Source of the DNA: JARRPM01 sp963765545
Lineage (GTDB): Bacteria > Pseudomonadota > Gammaproteobacteria > Pseudomonadales > Halieaceae
NCBI GenBank assembly: GCA_963765545.1
Contig: CAVXWW010000004.1
Span: forward strand, 620,001-684,000
Length of the DNA stretch: 64,000 bases
Direction of reading: 5' to 3'
The notes under the pieces are model-generated. The model had not been told where the DNA came from. It made no database searches and worked only from the letters and a program-made list of their open reading frames with translations. The translations under genes and the position numbers were made by a program. Of the stretch, positions 51,559-61,125 are shown piece by piece (within the stretch, counting starts at the first letter, position 1; each line of letters begins with the position of its first letter).

Positions 51559-52235
51559 GCCAGTTCCCGCAGCCCGCCGTCACGTAGTTCCAGGGTGCGG
51601 TTCATGTGGCCGGCGATCGCCGGGTCATGGGTGACTACCACAAAGGCGGCGCTCTCCTGGCCCAGCTCGTCAATAAGCGCCAGTACCTGGGACGCCGAAT
51701 GCGGATCCAGGTTGCCGGTAGGCTCATCCATGAGCACCACATCGGGACTGCCCACCAGCGCCCTGGCGATCGCCACCCGCTGACGCTCGCCACCAGACAA
51801 CTGCCCCGGGCGGTGGTCCAAGCGGTGAGACATACCTACCCGCTCCAGCATCCCCGCTGCCCTGCGCCAGGCCTCGGCCCGCGGCAGCCCCGCAATCAGT
51901 AACGGCATACCCACGTTCTCGCGTGCATCGAACTCAGGTAGCAGGTGGTGGAACTGGTAGACAAAGCCCAGGCGTTGGTTGCGCAGCTGGCACAGGCCCT
52001 TTTCATCCAGGCTGGACAGGTCCTGCCCGGCCATCAGCACCCTGCCCGTGGTGGGGTTATCCAGCCCACCGAGCAGATTTAACAGGGTTGATTTGCCGGA
52101 GCCCGAGGCGCCGATCACCGCGATCTTTTCCCCCGCGGCGAGGCTCAGCTCAACGTCTTCAAGCACCGTTACCGTGCGCCCGCCGTCTTCATAGACCCGG
52201 CTCAGGGATTCACAGCGCAACACCGCGTCACTCAT
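51555..52235 (-). CDS. lolD: Lipoprotein-releasing ABC ATPase LolD
   Basis: 226 residues. Walker A VIGASGSGKSTLLNLLGGLD, Q-loop FVYQFHHLLPEF with the LolD-typical HHLLPEF, signature LSGGERQRVAIARALVG, Walker B VVLMDEPTGNLDPHSA, H-loop VVVTHDPAIAG. It powers lipoprotein release with the two permeases on either side. It overlaps lolC by 8 bp and lolE by 4 bp. Confidence 0.96.
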   Translation of the reverse strand: MSDAVLRCESLSRVYEDGGRTVTVLEDVELSLAAGEKIAVIGASGSGKSTLLNLLGGLDNPTTGRVLMAGQDLSSLDEKGLCQLRNQRLGFVYQFHHLLPEFDARENVGMPLLIAGLPRAEAWRRAAGMLERVGMSHRLDHRPGQLSGGERQRVAIARALVGSPDVVLMDEPTGNLDPHSASQVLALIDELGQESAAFVVVTHDPAIAGHMNRTLELRDGGLRELA

Positions 52236-53502
52236 AACGCAGTACCTCGGCCGGCGCTATGCGCGTGGCCCGCCAGGCGGGATACAGGGTTGCCAATAGG
52301 CTAAGCAGCAAGGATGCCAGTACCACGGCGCCCACGTCTCCCCACTGCAGGTCCGCGGGCAACTCGCTGATGAAGTAAACACTTGGATCGAACAATTTGA
52401 CTCCAAAAGTACGTTCTATAAGGGCGGTTACCCGCGATATATTCAGGCCCAGCGCGGTGCCCAGCACTGCACCGATCGAAATTCCCACTGCCGCCAGTCC
52501 CAGCCCATGGGCCATGAAGATCGCCATGATACCGCCGGCCCGGGCTCCCATGGTGCGCAGTACGGCGATATCCCGGCGTTTCTCCGCCACGGACATCACC
52601 AGGGTGGAAACAATATTGAATGCCGCCACGGCCACCACACTGAGCAGCAGCAGGCTGACCATGATCTTTTCCATCTTGACCGCCCTGAACAACGAGCCCT
52701 GGCTCTGGCTCCAGTCGCTTACCTGATAACTCGAAGGCAGGGAACCGGCGAGCCCGGCCATGATATCCGGTGCTGCAAACAGGTCTGTTGTCCTGACCTG
52801 CAGGCCGTCTACCCGTCCGCGCTGCCCGAGTAATCTCTGGCCGGTCTCCAGTGACACATAGGCCTGGTAGGCGTCCGGTTGGGCGCCGACCTCGAACAGG
52901 CCGGTGACAAGCAGGCGCTTGCTGCGGGGAAATACGCCCAGCGGTGTCACTGTGAGCCTGGGGACGGTGGCATCGACATAATCCCCGGGTTGCAGCCGCA
53001 AAATGCGGGCCAGCGAGGCGCCAAGTACCACATGAAAGCCACTGCCTTCGAGGCTCTCCAGGGATCCTGCCACCATCGCGCGGGGTATTTCCGACACCTG
53101 TGCTTCACGCGCCGGATCAATGGCTGTGAGCACCGCACCGCGGAGGTTGGTTGGGCTGGCCAGGAGTACCTTGTCGCTGATATAGGGTGATACTGCCACC
53201 ACACCGCTGGACTGCTGCAATGTCGCCCCCAGTTCCTCCCAGGCCTCGATTCCCCCGTCACGATTGGCTACGTACCCGTGGGGCACTAAAGACAGAATAC
53301 GCCCGCGCAACTCGCCCCCAAAGCCGTTCATCACCGCCAATACGGTGATCAGGCTGGCCACGCCCAGTACCATGCCCAACATGGATACCATGGCGATCAC
53401 CGAGGTAAAGCGATTACGCTTGCGGCTGAAGCTGTAGCGCAGGCCGATAAAGGGTGCGTAGTTGCGGATAGAACCTGCCTTTGTCTGGGTGGTTGGCATC
53501 AT
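52228..53502 (-). CDS. lolC: Lipoprotein-releasing ABC permease, LolC type
   Basis: 424 residues from ATG 53502; ATG 53499 is equally possible, and the open frame to 53550 has no similarity. N-terminal YAPFIGLRYSFSRKRNRFTSVIAMVSMLGMVLGVASLITVLAVMNGFGGELRGRILS, a periplasmic domain, and C-terminal helices (AAFNIVSTLVMSVAEKRRDIAVLRTMGARAGGIMAIFMAHG), the FtsX-like layout of LolC. A periplasmic loop region (YQVSDWSQSQGSLFRAVKMEK) precedes the second helix. It is first in lolCDE. Confidence 0.94.
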   Translation of the reverse strand: MMPTTQTKAGSIRNYAPFIGLRYSFSRKRNRFTSVIAMVSMLGMVLGVASLITVLAVMNGFGGELRGRILSLVPHGYVANRDGGIEAWEELGATLQQSSGVVAVSPYISDKVLLASPTNLRGAVLTAIDPAREAQVSEIPRAMVAGSLESLEGSGFHVVLGASLARILRLQPGDYVDATVPRLTVTPLGVFPRSKRLLVTGLFEVGAQPDAYQAYVSLETGQRLLGQRGRVDGLQVRTTDLFAAPDIMAGLAGSLPSSYQVSDWSQSQGSLFRAVKMEKIMVSLLLLSVVAVAAFNIVSTLVMSVAEKRRDIAVLRTMGARAGGIMAIFMAHGLGLAAVGISIGAVLGTALGLNISRVTALIERTFGVKLFDPSVYFISELPADLQWGDVGAVVLASLLLSLLATLYPAWRATRIAPAEVLRYE

Positions 53503-53746
53503 CTTGCCGGGTATTGCCTGTTCGCCCCGAGCGGCGTGCCCGGGAAACAAAGCGGTGATTATATCTGCTGATGGGTCAGGGTAAACGGGTAATTCACATT
53601 AGCGGTTATGGTCAGGATGGGGGGAGTGCCGGGTGGCTTAGAGCCCAGGGGCACAAAATTGGGTGCATTCCAGAATTTCGTCTATCCCGGGCCTGGCTCT
53701 ATCCAGCAGTCCCGGTCGGGAAAGTGTTTCCCAGTCGATAATTGGC

Positions 53747-53980
53747 CTACTTATCAGCGGAATAATACAGCTTGGGATTCTTCTTTCCCTCTTCCCCATC
53801 CCGGGTTTCTTCATCACAGCGCTGGGGGTTGCCGCCGCAGATATCACAGGCGGTATCGACGCCCAGTGCCCCCATGCCGCCGCAGGAGCCCTTGATAGGC
53901 GCCCGTCCGTTTATAACTCCCACTGCCATGGCGGCCATCACCACGCAGAAGACGAGAAGGGTAATCGCAAATAAGGCCAT
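53747..53980 (-). CDS. nqrM: Na+-NQR maturation protein NqrM
   Basis: 77 residues, one N-terminal membrane helix (LFAITLLVFCVVMAAMAVGVI) and the NqrM/DUF539 signature GRAPIKGSCGGMGALG, then ACDICGGNPQRCDEE. The four Cys (motif CGG-x-GALG, C-x2-C, C) are thought to help deliver iron to the NqrD/E Cys4 centre. It follows apbE by 30 bp, completing the maturation tail of the nqr operon. Confidence 0.95.
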   Translation of the reverse strand: MALFAITLLVFCVVMAAMAVGVINGRAPIKGSCGGMGALGVDTACDICGGNPQRCDEETRDGEEGKKNPKLYYSADK

Positions 53981-54010
53981 TGTGCTGTCTCCGGAACCCT
54001 GGGGTTCCTG

Positions 54011-55072
54011 TTAGTTCTGCTGTATCGCGCCTTCAAGATAGGGCGCAAAGGCCGGGGTATGGCTGACGTGGAATGCGTCTGCCCACCTCCGGATGAAATA
54101 TACCGCTAATCCCTGCTCCTGCGCCACCGTCATCGCATCCTTGTAGCCCAGTACCACCAGCGCTGTCGCCCAGCCATCGGCCATCATCGCGCTGGGGTGC
54201 ACCACGGTGACCGACACCAGGTCGTGCGCCACCGGGTAGCCCCTGCGAGGGTCAATACTGTGCGAGAAGCGCTGTCCGTCTATCTCAAAGAAATTGCGAT
54301 AGTCGCCGGAGGTCGCTACCGCGATGTCAGTCAGCCTGATGGCGGTCTCCGCGGTGCGATCGCCGCTGTCCGGTCGCTCGATGGCGATGCGCCAGGGGTC
54401 ACCCCTGCCACTGAGTCCCGCCAGGCGCATCTCGCCGCCCACCTCGACCAGGTAGCGATTGACGCCCTGTTCGCTCAGCCATTGAGCCACCTGATCTACG
54501 GCATATCCCTTGGCTATCGACGAGAGGTCCAGGGAAACCGGGCTGCGCTTCAGCAACCGCAACCCCTCGCCATCCAGCCTCAGGTGATCCTGACCCACCC
54601 GCTCCAGGGTGTCGGTGATATCGTCATCGGAGGGGGCTGCCAGTACCGGCCCCGAGGGACCGAAGCCCCATTGTTCCACCAGCGGACCTACCGTGACATC
54701 GTAAGCTCCGCGGCTCTCCCAGCCTATTGCCATCGCGCTGGACAATACGGTGTAAAAGTCCGTCGATATGTTGAACCACTGGTCGACGGAACTGGCGTTG
54801 AAGCGGCTTATCTCTGAGTCTTCGCGGTAGGTGGACATACTCAGGTTAACCGCTGCCAGAACCTCTTCTATTCCCTCTTGCAGCCCGGGGGTGTCCGGCG
54901 TGCCGGGTTCGGGGATCACCGTTACATGCCAACTGGTGCCCATGCTTTCGCCGGTCAGTCTTAGGGGTTCCTGTTGAGCACTGCAGGCAACCAGTAGCGC
55001 CGGCAAAAAAGCCGCTGTAAATGTAAAAAGCCACCCTTTCGAGTGGCTTTTCAGGCTAGCCGCCGAAATCAT
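54011..55072 (-). CDS. apbE: FAD:protein FMN transferase
   Basis: 353 residues. A lipoprotein signal (FTAAFLPALLVAC) anchors it in the periplasm. ApbE domain: MGTSWHVTVI, STYREDSEISRFN, YDVTVGPLVEQWGFG, SLDLSSIAKGYAVDQVAQWL, RYLVEVGGEMRLAG, FSHSIDPRRGYPV, and the Mg-binding ADGWATALVVLG. It attaches FMN to Thr of NqrB and NqrC. The N-terminal codons overlap the nqrF 3' end by 17 bp, and a hairpin with T-run lies in the signal-peptide codons (55026-55051). Confidence 0.96.
   Translation of the reverse strand: MISAASLKSHSKGWLFTFTAAFLPALLVACSAQQEPLRLTGESMGTSWHVTVIPEPGTPDTPGLQEGIEEVLAAVNLSMSTYREDSEISRFNASSVDQWFNISTDFYTVLSSAMAIGWESRGAYDVTVGPLVEQWGFGPSGPVLAAPSDDDITDTLERVGQDHLRLDGEGLRLLKRSPVSLDLSSIAKGYAVDQVAQWLSEQGVNRYLVEVGGEMRLAGLSGRGDPWRIAIERPDSGDRTAETAIRLTDIAVATSGDYRNFFEIDGQRFSHSIDPRRGYPVAHDLVSVTVVHPSAMMADGWATALVVLGYKDAMTVAQEQGLAVYFIRRWADAFHVSHTPAFAPYLEGAIQQN
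55025..55051 (-). terminator. Hairpin with T-run inside the apbE signal-peptide codons
   Basis: On the minus strand AAAAGCCAC, an 8-nt loop, GTGGCTTTT and a total of five T form a terminator-like stem about 5 nt after the nqrF stop. It lies in apbE codons 8-16, so some transcripts may end here and give less apbE-nqrM than nqrABCDEF. The stem is visible; its action is inferred. Confidence 0.55.
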
Positions 55073-56279
55073 CCAACAGGATATTTTCAGGTTCTACGCC
55101 CAGGTCCGTAAGCATCTGGACCACCGCGGCATTCATCATGGGTGGGCCGCACATGTAGTACTCGCAGTCCTCCGGAGCCGGATGATCTTTCAGGTATTCC
55201 TCGTAGAGCACGTTGTGGATGAAGCCAGTGTAGCCGGTCCAGTTATCCTCGGGCTGGGGGTCCGACAGGGCGACATGCCATTCAAAATTATCATTCATCT
55301 TGTCCAGCTCGTCGTAGTCTTCCTGGTAGAACATCTCCCGCATGGAGCGGGCACCATACCAGAACGATATCTTGCGCTTGGAGTGCAGGCGCTTGAGCTG
55401 GTCAAACAGGTGAGAGCGCATCGGCGCCATACCCGCACCACCGCCGATAAACACCATTTCGGCCTCTGTATCCTTGGCGAAAAACTCGCCAAAGGGACCG
55501 TAAACCTTCACCTTGTCGCCAGGCTTGAGATTGAACACCCAGGACGACATCTGCCCACAGGGTATCCCCTGGCTGCCGGGAGGCGGCGTGGCGATACGAA
55601 TATTGAACTTCACCAACCCCCGTTCCTCCGGGTAATTAGCCATGGAGTAGGCACGTATAACAGTCTCTTTCACCTCGGACTCGAGATTGAAAAAGCCGAA
55701 ATGCTCCCAGTCGCCGCGGTATTCGGGTTCTATATCAAAATCTGAAAACTTGACGTGGTGGGGCGGACACTCCAGCTGCACATAGCCGCCGGCGCGGAAA
55801 TCGACGTTCTCGCCCTCTGGCAGTTTCAAGGTCAGTTCCTTGATGAAGGTGGCGACGTTGGGGTTGGACACCACTTCGCACTCCCACTGCTTGACGCCGA
55901 AAACTTCCTCCGGCACCTGTATCTTCATATCCTGTTTTACTGCTGTCTGGCAACTCAGGCGCCAGCCTTCACCCGCTTCACGCTTGGTGAAGTGCGCTTC
56001 CTCGGTGGGCAGCATGGCGCCTCCACCTTCACTGATAATGCACTTGCATTGGGCGCAGGTACCACCGCCACCACAGGCAGAGGGCAGAAACAGGTTCGCC
56101 TCAGACAGTGTTTGCAATAGCTTGCCGCCGGCGGCGACGGTAATCGTCTTCTCACCGTTAACATCGATGTGCACTTCCCCCGTGCTGACCAGCGCGGAGC
56201 GGGCGGCAAGAATGATGGCCACCAGGATTAATACCACCACCGTAAACATGGTGACGCCGTAAACAATTGTCATATCCAT
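55056..56279 (-). CDS. nqrF: Na+-translocating NADH:quinone reductase subunit F
   Basis: 407 residues. One N-terminal helix, a 2Fe-2S plant-type ferredoxin domain (PSACGGGGTCAQCKCIISEGGG and LSCQTAV supply the four Cys), then FAD-binding (IRAYSMANYPEE) and NADH-binding (MVFIGGGAGMAPMRSHLFDQL, YYMCGPPMMNAAVVQML) FNR-like domains. It takes electrons from NADH into the complex. The C-terminal DDFGG end is typical. Confidence 0.97.
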   Translation of the reverse strand: MDMTIVYGVTMFTVVVLILVAIILAARSALVSTGEVHIDVNGEKTITVAAGGKLLQTLSEANLFLPSACGGGGTCAQCKCIISEGGGAMLPTEEAHFTKREAGEGWRLSCQTAVKQDMKIQVPEEVFGVKQWECEVVSNPNVATFIKELTLKLPEGENVDFRAGGYVQLECPPHHVKFSDFDIEPEYRGDWEHFGFFNLESEVKETVIRAYSMANYPEERGLVKFNIRIATPPPGSQGIPCGQMSSWVFNLKPGDKVKVYGPFGEFFAKDTEAEMVFIGGGAGMAPMRSHLFDQLKRLHSKRKISFWYGARSMREMFYQEDYDELDKMNDNFEWHVALSDPQPEDNWTGYTGFIHNVLYEEYLKDHPAPEDCEYYMCGPPMMNAAVVQMLTDLGVEPENILLDDFGG

Positions 56280-56296
56280 ATCAGTTCAATCCCACC

Positions 56297-56905
56297 TTAG
56301 ATATCGATGCCACCGAAGGACATAAAGCCCAGTGCCATCAGCCCTGTCACCATGAACGTAATACCCAGGCCCTGCAGGCCCTCTGGCACGTCCGAGTACT
56401 TCAGCTTTTCGCGAATCCCTGCGAGGGCCACGATAGCCAGTGCCCAGCCGACTCCGGACCCGACGCCGAACACCACGCTCTCGCCGAAATTGTAATCCCG
56501 CTCCACCATGAACAGGGCGGCACCCAGGATGGCGCAGTTCACGGTAATCAGCGGCAGAAATACGCCCAGGGCGTTGTAGAGGGCCGGTACATACTTGTCC
56601 AGAAACATCTCGAGGATTTGTACCATGGCCGCGATCACGCCTATATAGGAAATCAATCCCAGGAAGCTCAGGTCAAGGTCAGGCAGGCCGGCCCAGGCCA
56701 GGGCGCCGTCGGCCAGCAGGTAGGTATAAATGAGGTTGTTCACGGGCACGGTGATCCCAAGCACCACAATCACCGCGATCCCAAGCCCCAGTGCGGCCTG
56801 TATTTTCTTGGAGATGGCGAGAAATGTGCACATGCCAAGGAAGAACGCCAGCGCCATGTTCTCGATAAAAATCGAGCGGATAAATAAACTTAGATAATGT
56901 TCCAC
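56297..56905 (-). CDS. nqrE: Na+-NQR subunit E
   Basis: 202 residues, six membrane segments. RnfA/NqrE family: FIENMALAFFLGMCTFLAISKK with one Cys and ITVNCAILGAALFMVERDYNFGES with another, which form half of the Cys4 iron site with NqrD. Start ATG 56905 directly abuts the nqrD stop. Confidence 0.97.
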   Translation of the reverse strand: MEHYLSLFIRSIFIENMALAFFLGMCTFLAISKKIQAALGLGIAVIVVLGITVPVNNLIYTYLLADGALAWAGLPDLDLSFLGLISYIGVIAAMVQILEMFLDKYVPALYNALGVFLPLITVNCAILGAALFMVERDYNFGESVVFGVGSGVGWALAIVALAGIREKLKYSDVPEGLQGLGITFMVTGLMALGFMSFGGIDI

Positions 56906-57568
56906 TTACGCGCCCTCCCCTGCAGCCGTATGGCGTGCCATCTTGAAGTCCGGCTGTTCAACCTGTTCCTTGCGCACACTGCGCAGGCCCCATATCAGAA
57001 GGCCGATAAGGAAGAAGGCACTGGGCGGCAATAACAGCAGGCCATTGGGGTTGTACCAACCACCCTCCGTGACCAGCGGCAAAATCTCGAAGCCCATCAG
57101 CTTGCCGGAACCGAATAGTTCCCTCACGACGGCGACAGCGATCAGGATCACACTGTAGCCCAGCCCGTTGCCCACCCCGTCGATAAAGCTGGGGACAGGC
57201 GGGTTTTTCATGGCGAAGGCCTCAGCCCGCCCCATCACAATGCAGTTGGTAATAATCAGGCCGACAAAAACCGATAGCTGTTTGCTGATCGCAAAGGCAT
57301 AGGCCTTGAGGAACTGGTCAACCACGATAACGAGCGACGCGATAATTACCATTTGAACGATGATGCGAATGCTGCCCGGGATCTGCTTGCGAATTGAAGA
57401 AATCAGCAGGCTGGAAAATGCAGTCACGGTGGTCAGTGCAATACACATAACCAGGGTGACCTTCAGGGACGAGGTGACAGCCAGTGCAGAGCAGATACCC
57501 AGGATTTGCAGGGCGATCGGGTTGTTCTTGAAGATCGGGCCTGTCAGTGTTTCTTTAACTGAATCCAT
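56906..57568 (-). CDS. nqrD: Na+-NQR subunit D
   Basis: 220 residues, six membrane segments, RnfE/NqrD family. NPIALQILGICSALAVTSSLKV and FVGLIITNCIVMGRAEAFAMKNPP hold the two Cys of the iron centre, and PVPSFIDGVGNGLGYSVILI is diagnostic. It is 2 bp after nqrC and abuts nqrE. Confidence 0.97.
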   Translation of the reverse strand: MDSVKETLTGPIFKNNPIALQILGICSALAVTSSLKVTLVMCIALTTVTAFSSLLISSIRKQIPGSIRIIVQMVIIASLVIVVDQFLKAYAFAISKQLSVFVGLIITNCIVMGRAEAFAMKNPPVPSFIDGVGNGLGYSVILIAVAVVRELFGSGKLMGFEILPLVTEGGWYNPNGLLLLPPSAFFLIGLLIWGLRSVRKEQVEQPDFKMARHTAAGEGA

Positions 57569-57570
57569 GA

Positions 57571-58344
57571 TTACGCCTCCCCGGCTTTCAGGTTGTTGAG
57601 GAATGGTTCAAAGCCGTCTTCACCCATCCAGAAGTGCAACAGGTTGGTTACTCCCACGGATGTCAGGGTCGCTCCAGCCAGGCCATCGACCTGCCATGGG
57701 GCATTGGCCGAAGCCGGGTCTACAGAGCCCTTGATAAGTCCTACCGCCACATCTCCGTCACGATAGACTTCCTTGCCTGGCCACATCGCTTTCCAGCGCG
57801 GGTTATCGACCTCACCACCCAGGCCGGGGGTTTCTCCGTGCTCGTAAAAACCCAGGCCGGCAACAGTGTTTGCATCGGATTCCAGGGCTACGAAGCCGTA
57901 CAAGGTAGACCACAGCCCATAACCCCTGACCGGGAGAATCACTTTGTCGATATCCCCGGCGGTGTCTTCTACCACATAAACAATAGCGTAGTTCTCGCGC
58001 CGGGAGATCTTGGCCAGGTCCTGCTCGGGCGACAGTTTTTCTGATGCGGATGGGTCCTTGGCGGCCTTGCGCGGGTTGTACTTCTCCGGGTCTACATCCT
58101 CGGCAAACTTACCGCTGCGAAGATCGACCACCCTGGTACTGATCTCGGCAAATTGCTCTTCCACGCTTTTGCCTTCTTCGAGCATACCTGCTGCTGCCAG
58201 AATATTGCGTTTGCGATCCAGCGCCTTGTTAACTTCCTGTATCGGTTTGAGCACCACCGTGGCGGTGGAAACAAAAATCGCGGCTACGATACTGACTGCA
58301 AAAGCAACCAACAGCGTTTTACTCGTACTGTCATTACTGGACAC
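57571..58344 (-). CDS. nqrC: Na+-NQR subunit C
   Basis: 257 residues. One N-terminal membrane helix and a periplasmic FMN-binding domain. The flavinylation motif D-x3-GAT is in QVDGLAGATLTSVGVTNLL, where Thr receives FMN from ApbE. GLWSTLYGFVALESDANTVAGLGFYEHGETPGLGGEVDN is typical of NqrC. It overlaps nqrB by 11 bp. Confidence 0.97.
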   Translation of the reverse strand: MSSNDSTSKTLLVAFAVSIVAAIFVSTATVVLKPIQEVNKALDRKRNILAAAGMLEEGKSVEEQFAEISTRVVDLRSGKFAEDVDPEKYNPRKAAKDPSASEKLSPEQDLAKISRRENYAIVYVVEDTAGDIDKVILPVRGYGLWSTLYGFVALESDANTVAGLGFYEHGETPGLGGEVDNPRWKAMWPGKEVYRDGDVAVGLIKGSVDPASANAPWQVDGLAGATLTSVGVTNLLHFWMGEDGFEPFLNNLKAGEA

Positions 58345-59530
58345 GGGCGAGCCTCCGTTTGATATTGGACTGGACCACGAAATGATCGATCAGCGGGGCA
58401 AAGATATTGGCAAACAAAATCGCCAGCATAATGCCTTCCGGAAACGCCGGGTTAACCACCCTGATAAGTACCGTCATCAGGCCAATGAGAATTCCGAAGT
58501 ACCACTTGCCGGTATTGGTCATCGACGCGGAGACCGGGTCGGTCGCCATGAACACCATACCGAAAGCAAATCCACCGGTGACAAGGTGCCAGTACCAGGG
58601 CATGGCAAAGGCGAGGTTGTCGTCAGAGCCAATCAGGTTCAACAGGGTTGACAGCGCCATCATGCCAATCATGACCCCGGCCATGATACGCCAGGATGCT
58701 ACTCGTGTGAGCAGCAGCAACACGCCGCCTATCAGAATTGCCAGGGTAGAGGTCTCGCCGATAGAGCCAGGGACTGAGCCCAGGAAGGCCTGCATCCAGG
58801 TCCACTGCTGTTGCAGTGCCTCCATGCCTCCCGAGGCGACCACCGACAGGGCTGTCGCGCCGGTGTAACCGTCAACCGCAGTCCATACCGCATCTCCAGA
58901 CAGCTGAGCGGGATAGGCAAAGTACAGAAATGCCCGCCCGGTCAGCGCCGGGTTGAGGAAGTTTTTGCCGGTGCCACCGAAAATTTCCTTGCCGATCACC
59001 ACACCGAAGCTGATCCCCAGGGCCACCTGCCACAGGGGAATATCCGGTGGGCAGGTCAGGGCAAAGAGAACGGATGTAACGAAGAAGCCCTCATTTACCT
59101 CATGCCCGCGGCGGATGGCGAACAACATTTCCCAACTGATACCCACCAGGAAAGTGACAATGTAAATAGGCAGGAAGAAGACAGCGCCAAACCAGAAACA
59201 ATGCCACAGGTTGCTTGCATCGTAGCCGCCCAGCAACTCAATAAAGTAGCCGTGCCAGCTCTCTACACCCTGCCCTGCCGGCATGACCTCGTTGGCCTGG
59301 AAGCCCAGGTTGTACATGCCGTAGAACATGGCGGGGAAGGTCGCCATCCAGACCGTAATCATGATCCGCTTGAGATCTACACCGTCGCGAACGTGCGCCG
59401 AGGAACGCGTTACCGAGTCCGGTGCGTACAGGAAGGTGTCAAAGACCTCGTACAGGGCGTACCACTTCTGGTACTTGCCGCCGTCCTGAAAGTGATGCTC
59501 TACATTATCCAGAATTTTTCGCAGTCCCAC
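58334..59530 (-). CDS. nqrB: Na+-NQR subunit B
   Basis: 398 residues, about ten membrane segments. The covalent FMN site D-x3-GAT is TAVDGYTGATALSVV. FGGTGKNFLNPALTGRAFLYFAYPAQLSGD and PVSASMTNTGKWYFGILIGLM are family hallmarks. Subunit B carries the sodium path, riboflavin and quinone site region. 3 bp after nqrA. Confidence 0.97.
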   Translation of the reverse strand: MGLRKILDNVEHHFQDGGKYQKWYALYEVFDTFLYAPDSVTRSSAHVRDGVDLKRIMITVWMATFPAMFYGMYNLGFQANEVMPAGQGVESWHGYFIELLGGYDASNLWHCFWFGAVFFLPIYIVTFLVGISWEMLFAIRRGHEVNEGFFVTSVLFALTCPPDIPLWQVALGISFGVVIGKEIFGGTGKNFLNPALTGRAFLYFAYPAQLSGDAVWTAVDGYTGATALSVVASGGMEALQQQWTWMQAFLGSVPGSIGETSTLAILIGGVLLLLTRVASWRIMAGVMIGMMALSTLLNLIGSDDNLAFAMPWYWHLVTGGFAFGMVFMATDPVSASMTNTGKWYFGILIGLMTVLIRVVNPAFPEGIMLAILFANIFAPLIDHFVVQSNIKRRLARVQ

Positions 59531-59533
59531 GCC

Positions 59534-60877
59534 TTAACCCTCCTTCTCAATTCGAGTCAGGTTGTCCCGCAGGATGGGACCATACTCGTACTTACCGGGA
59601 CAGACATAGCTGCAAAGCGCCAGGTCTTCCTCTTCCAGTTCCATGCAACCCAGGGATTGGGCTGTTTCCGTGTCGCCGACAATCAGTGCCCGCAGCAGCT
59701 GGGTGGGCAAAATATCCAGAGGCATCACATCCTCGTAGCTGCCCACCGGCACCATCGCCCTCTCGCTGCCATTCGTGGTGGTTGTCATGGGCAGAGGCTT
59801 GGTGCCAAAAAAGCTGGTGACATAGATACCAAGATTGGAATGTTTCGCGGTGCCGGGCGAGAGCCAACCCAAAAATTCACGCTTGCGACCCTCCAGCAGG
59901 ACCGAAACCTGGGTATGGTAGCGGCCCAGGTAAGAGGTCGCGCCCGAAACCGCGCGCCCGCCAAGTATGGAACCGCTGATAATACGATTGTCGCCGCTTT
60001 TCATCTCACCTGCACAGAGGGCCTGCAGGTCAACTCCCAGGCGAGTGCGCAGCAGGCGCGGTCGTTCGATTTGTGGGCCGCCCAGCGCTATCACCCGCCG
60101 GGCATACAGCCGGCCATCGAGGAACAGGCGGCCGGTGGCTATCACGTCCTGGTAGCCGATGGTCCAGACAATTTTATTGGCGCTGGCTCCCTCGAGGAAA
60201 TGAATATGGGTGCCAGCCAGGCCTGCAGGATGAGGGCCTCCAAACTCGGCTATCTCGATATTGGCCGCCTGACCACGGGGAATATCTGCCCCCGGCGCAA
60301 CGCAGACATACAGCTTGCCGCCAGTCAGTTTTGCCAGCAGGTCCTGCCCGGCGGCGAAGGCCTCTCGCTGTTCGGCGATGACGACTGCCGGGTCGGCTGC
60401 CAGCGGGCTGGTATCAATAGCGGTGACAAAGATTGCGGCCGCGTCGCTGTCTGGCGCCGGGACCTTGCTGAATGGACGGGTTCGCAGCGCTGTCCACTGC
60501 CCGCTCTCGTTGAGCTGTTGACGGACGGTGGCGGCATCGACCGAGGCTATCGCGTCCGGGGCGACAACAGGGAATTCGACGGCGTCATCACCCTCGAGCT
60601 CAATCACTACTGACTGCAATACGCGCTTGGCACCGCGGTTGATAGCCGAGACGACGCCACTGGCTGGTGCTGTATAGCGCACACCCTCGGTCTTCTTGTC
60701 GGTGAACAGCAGCTGACCGAGCTTCACCCGGTCACCCTCACGTACTTCCATGGTCGGCTTCATGCCCACGTAGTCATAGCCAACCACGCCAACAGCTCGC
60801 GGCGCTGGCGAATCTTCTATTACTTGTTGGGGAGCGCCCTGGATAGGAATGTCCATGCCCCGCTTGATCTTGACCAT
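59534..60877 (-). CDS. nqrA: Na+-NQR subunit A
   Basis: 447 residues, soluble and membrane-associated. N-terminal VKIKRGMDIPIQGAPQQVIED, VGVVGYDYVGMKPTMEVREGDRVKLGQLLFTDKKTEGVRYTAPASGVV and C-terminal LALCSYVCPGKYEYGPILRDNLTRIEKEG define NqrA. It is involved in quinone binding. It is the first gene of the nqr operon. Confidence 0.97.
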   Translation of the reverse strand: MVKIKRGMDIPIQGAPQQVIEDSPAPRAVGVVGYDYVGMKPTMEVREGDRVKLGQLLFTDKKTEGVRYTAPASGVVSAINRGAKRVLQSVVIELEGDDAVEFPVVAPDAIASVDAATVRQQLNESGQWTALRTRPFSKVPAPDSDAAAIFVTAIDTSPLAADPAVVIAEQREAFAAGQDLLAKLTGGKLYVCVAPGADIPRGQAANIEIAEFGGPHPAGLAGTHIHFLEGASANKIVWTIGYQDVIATGRLFLDGRLYARRVIALGGPQIERPRLLRTRLGVDLQALCAGEMKSGDNRIISGSILGGRAVSGATSYLGRYHTQVSVLLEGRKREFLGWLSPGTAKHSNLGIYVTSFFGTKPLPMTTTTNGSERAMVPVGSYEDVMPLDILPTQLLRALIVGDTETAQSLGCMELEEEDLALCSYVCPGKYEYGPILRDNLTRIEKEG

Positions 60878-60986
60878 AGGATCTGCCTAAAGAATCTAAA
60901 CATTTGTGGATGGGCTGAAGTCGTCCGAAGGGCAAGCGCCCTTTGGGTAGTCGAAACCGCTACGCTACGGAACCCAGAACGCGCGC

Positions 60987-60992
60987 ATTATA
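60987..60992 (-). promoter_or_regulatory. Candidate -10 box of the nqr operon
   Basis: TATAAT on the minus strand 110 bp before the nqrA ATG. The -35 region is poor (TGGCGT at 18 bp spacing), so the promoter may need an activator. The long leader (60878-60980) contains the small GGGC-AA-GCGCCC stem. Confidence 0.4.
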
Positions 60993-61125
60993 GCGGAATG
61001 GATCCCTAAAACGCCACCGGGCTGTCGACTGTTGTTTGATTTCGAACAGCTTTTTACCAAGTCAATAGACCTTCGTCTGTATCGCCGCAAGGCATACCCG
61101 GTCGAGCCGCCAGCCCCTCGTATTG

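Noticed and set aside
53638..53847. A 69-codon minus-strand frame near nqrM.
   Set aside because: It overlaps nqrM in another frame and has no family features.
58811..60613. A 600-codon plus-strand frame over nqrA and nqrB.
   Set aside because: Antisense shadow of two conserved subunits; the sequence has no recognisable domain.
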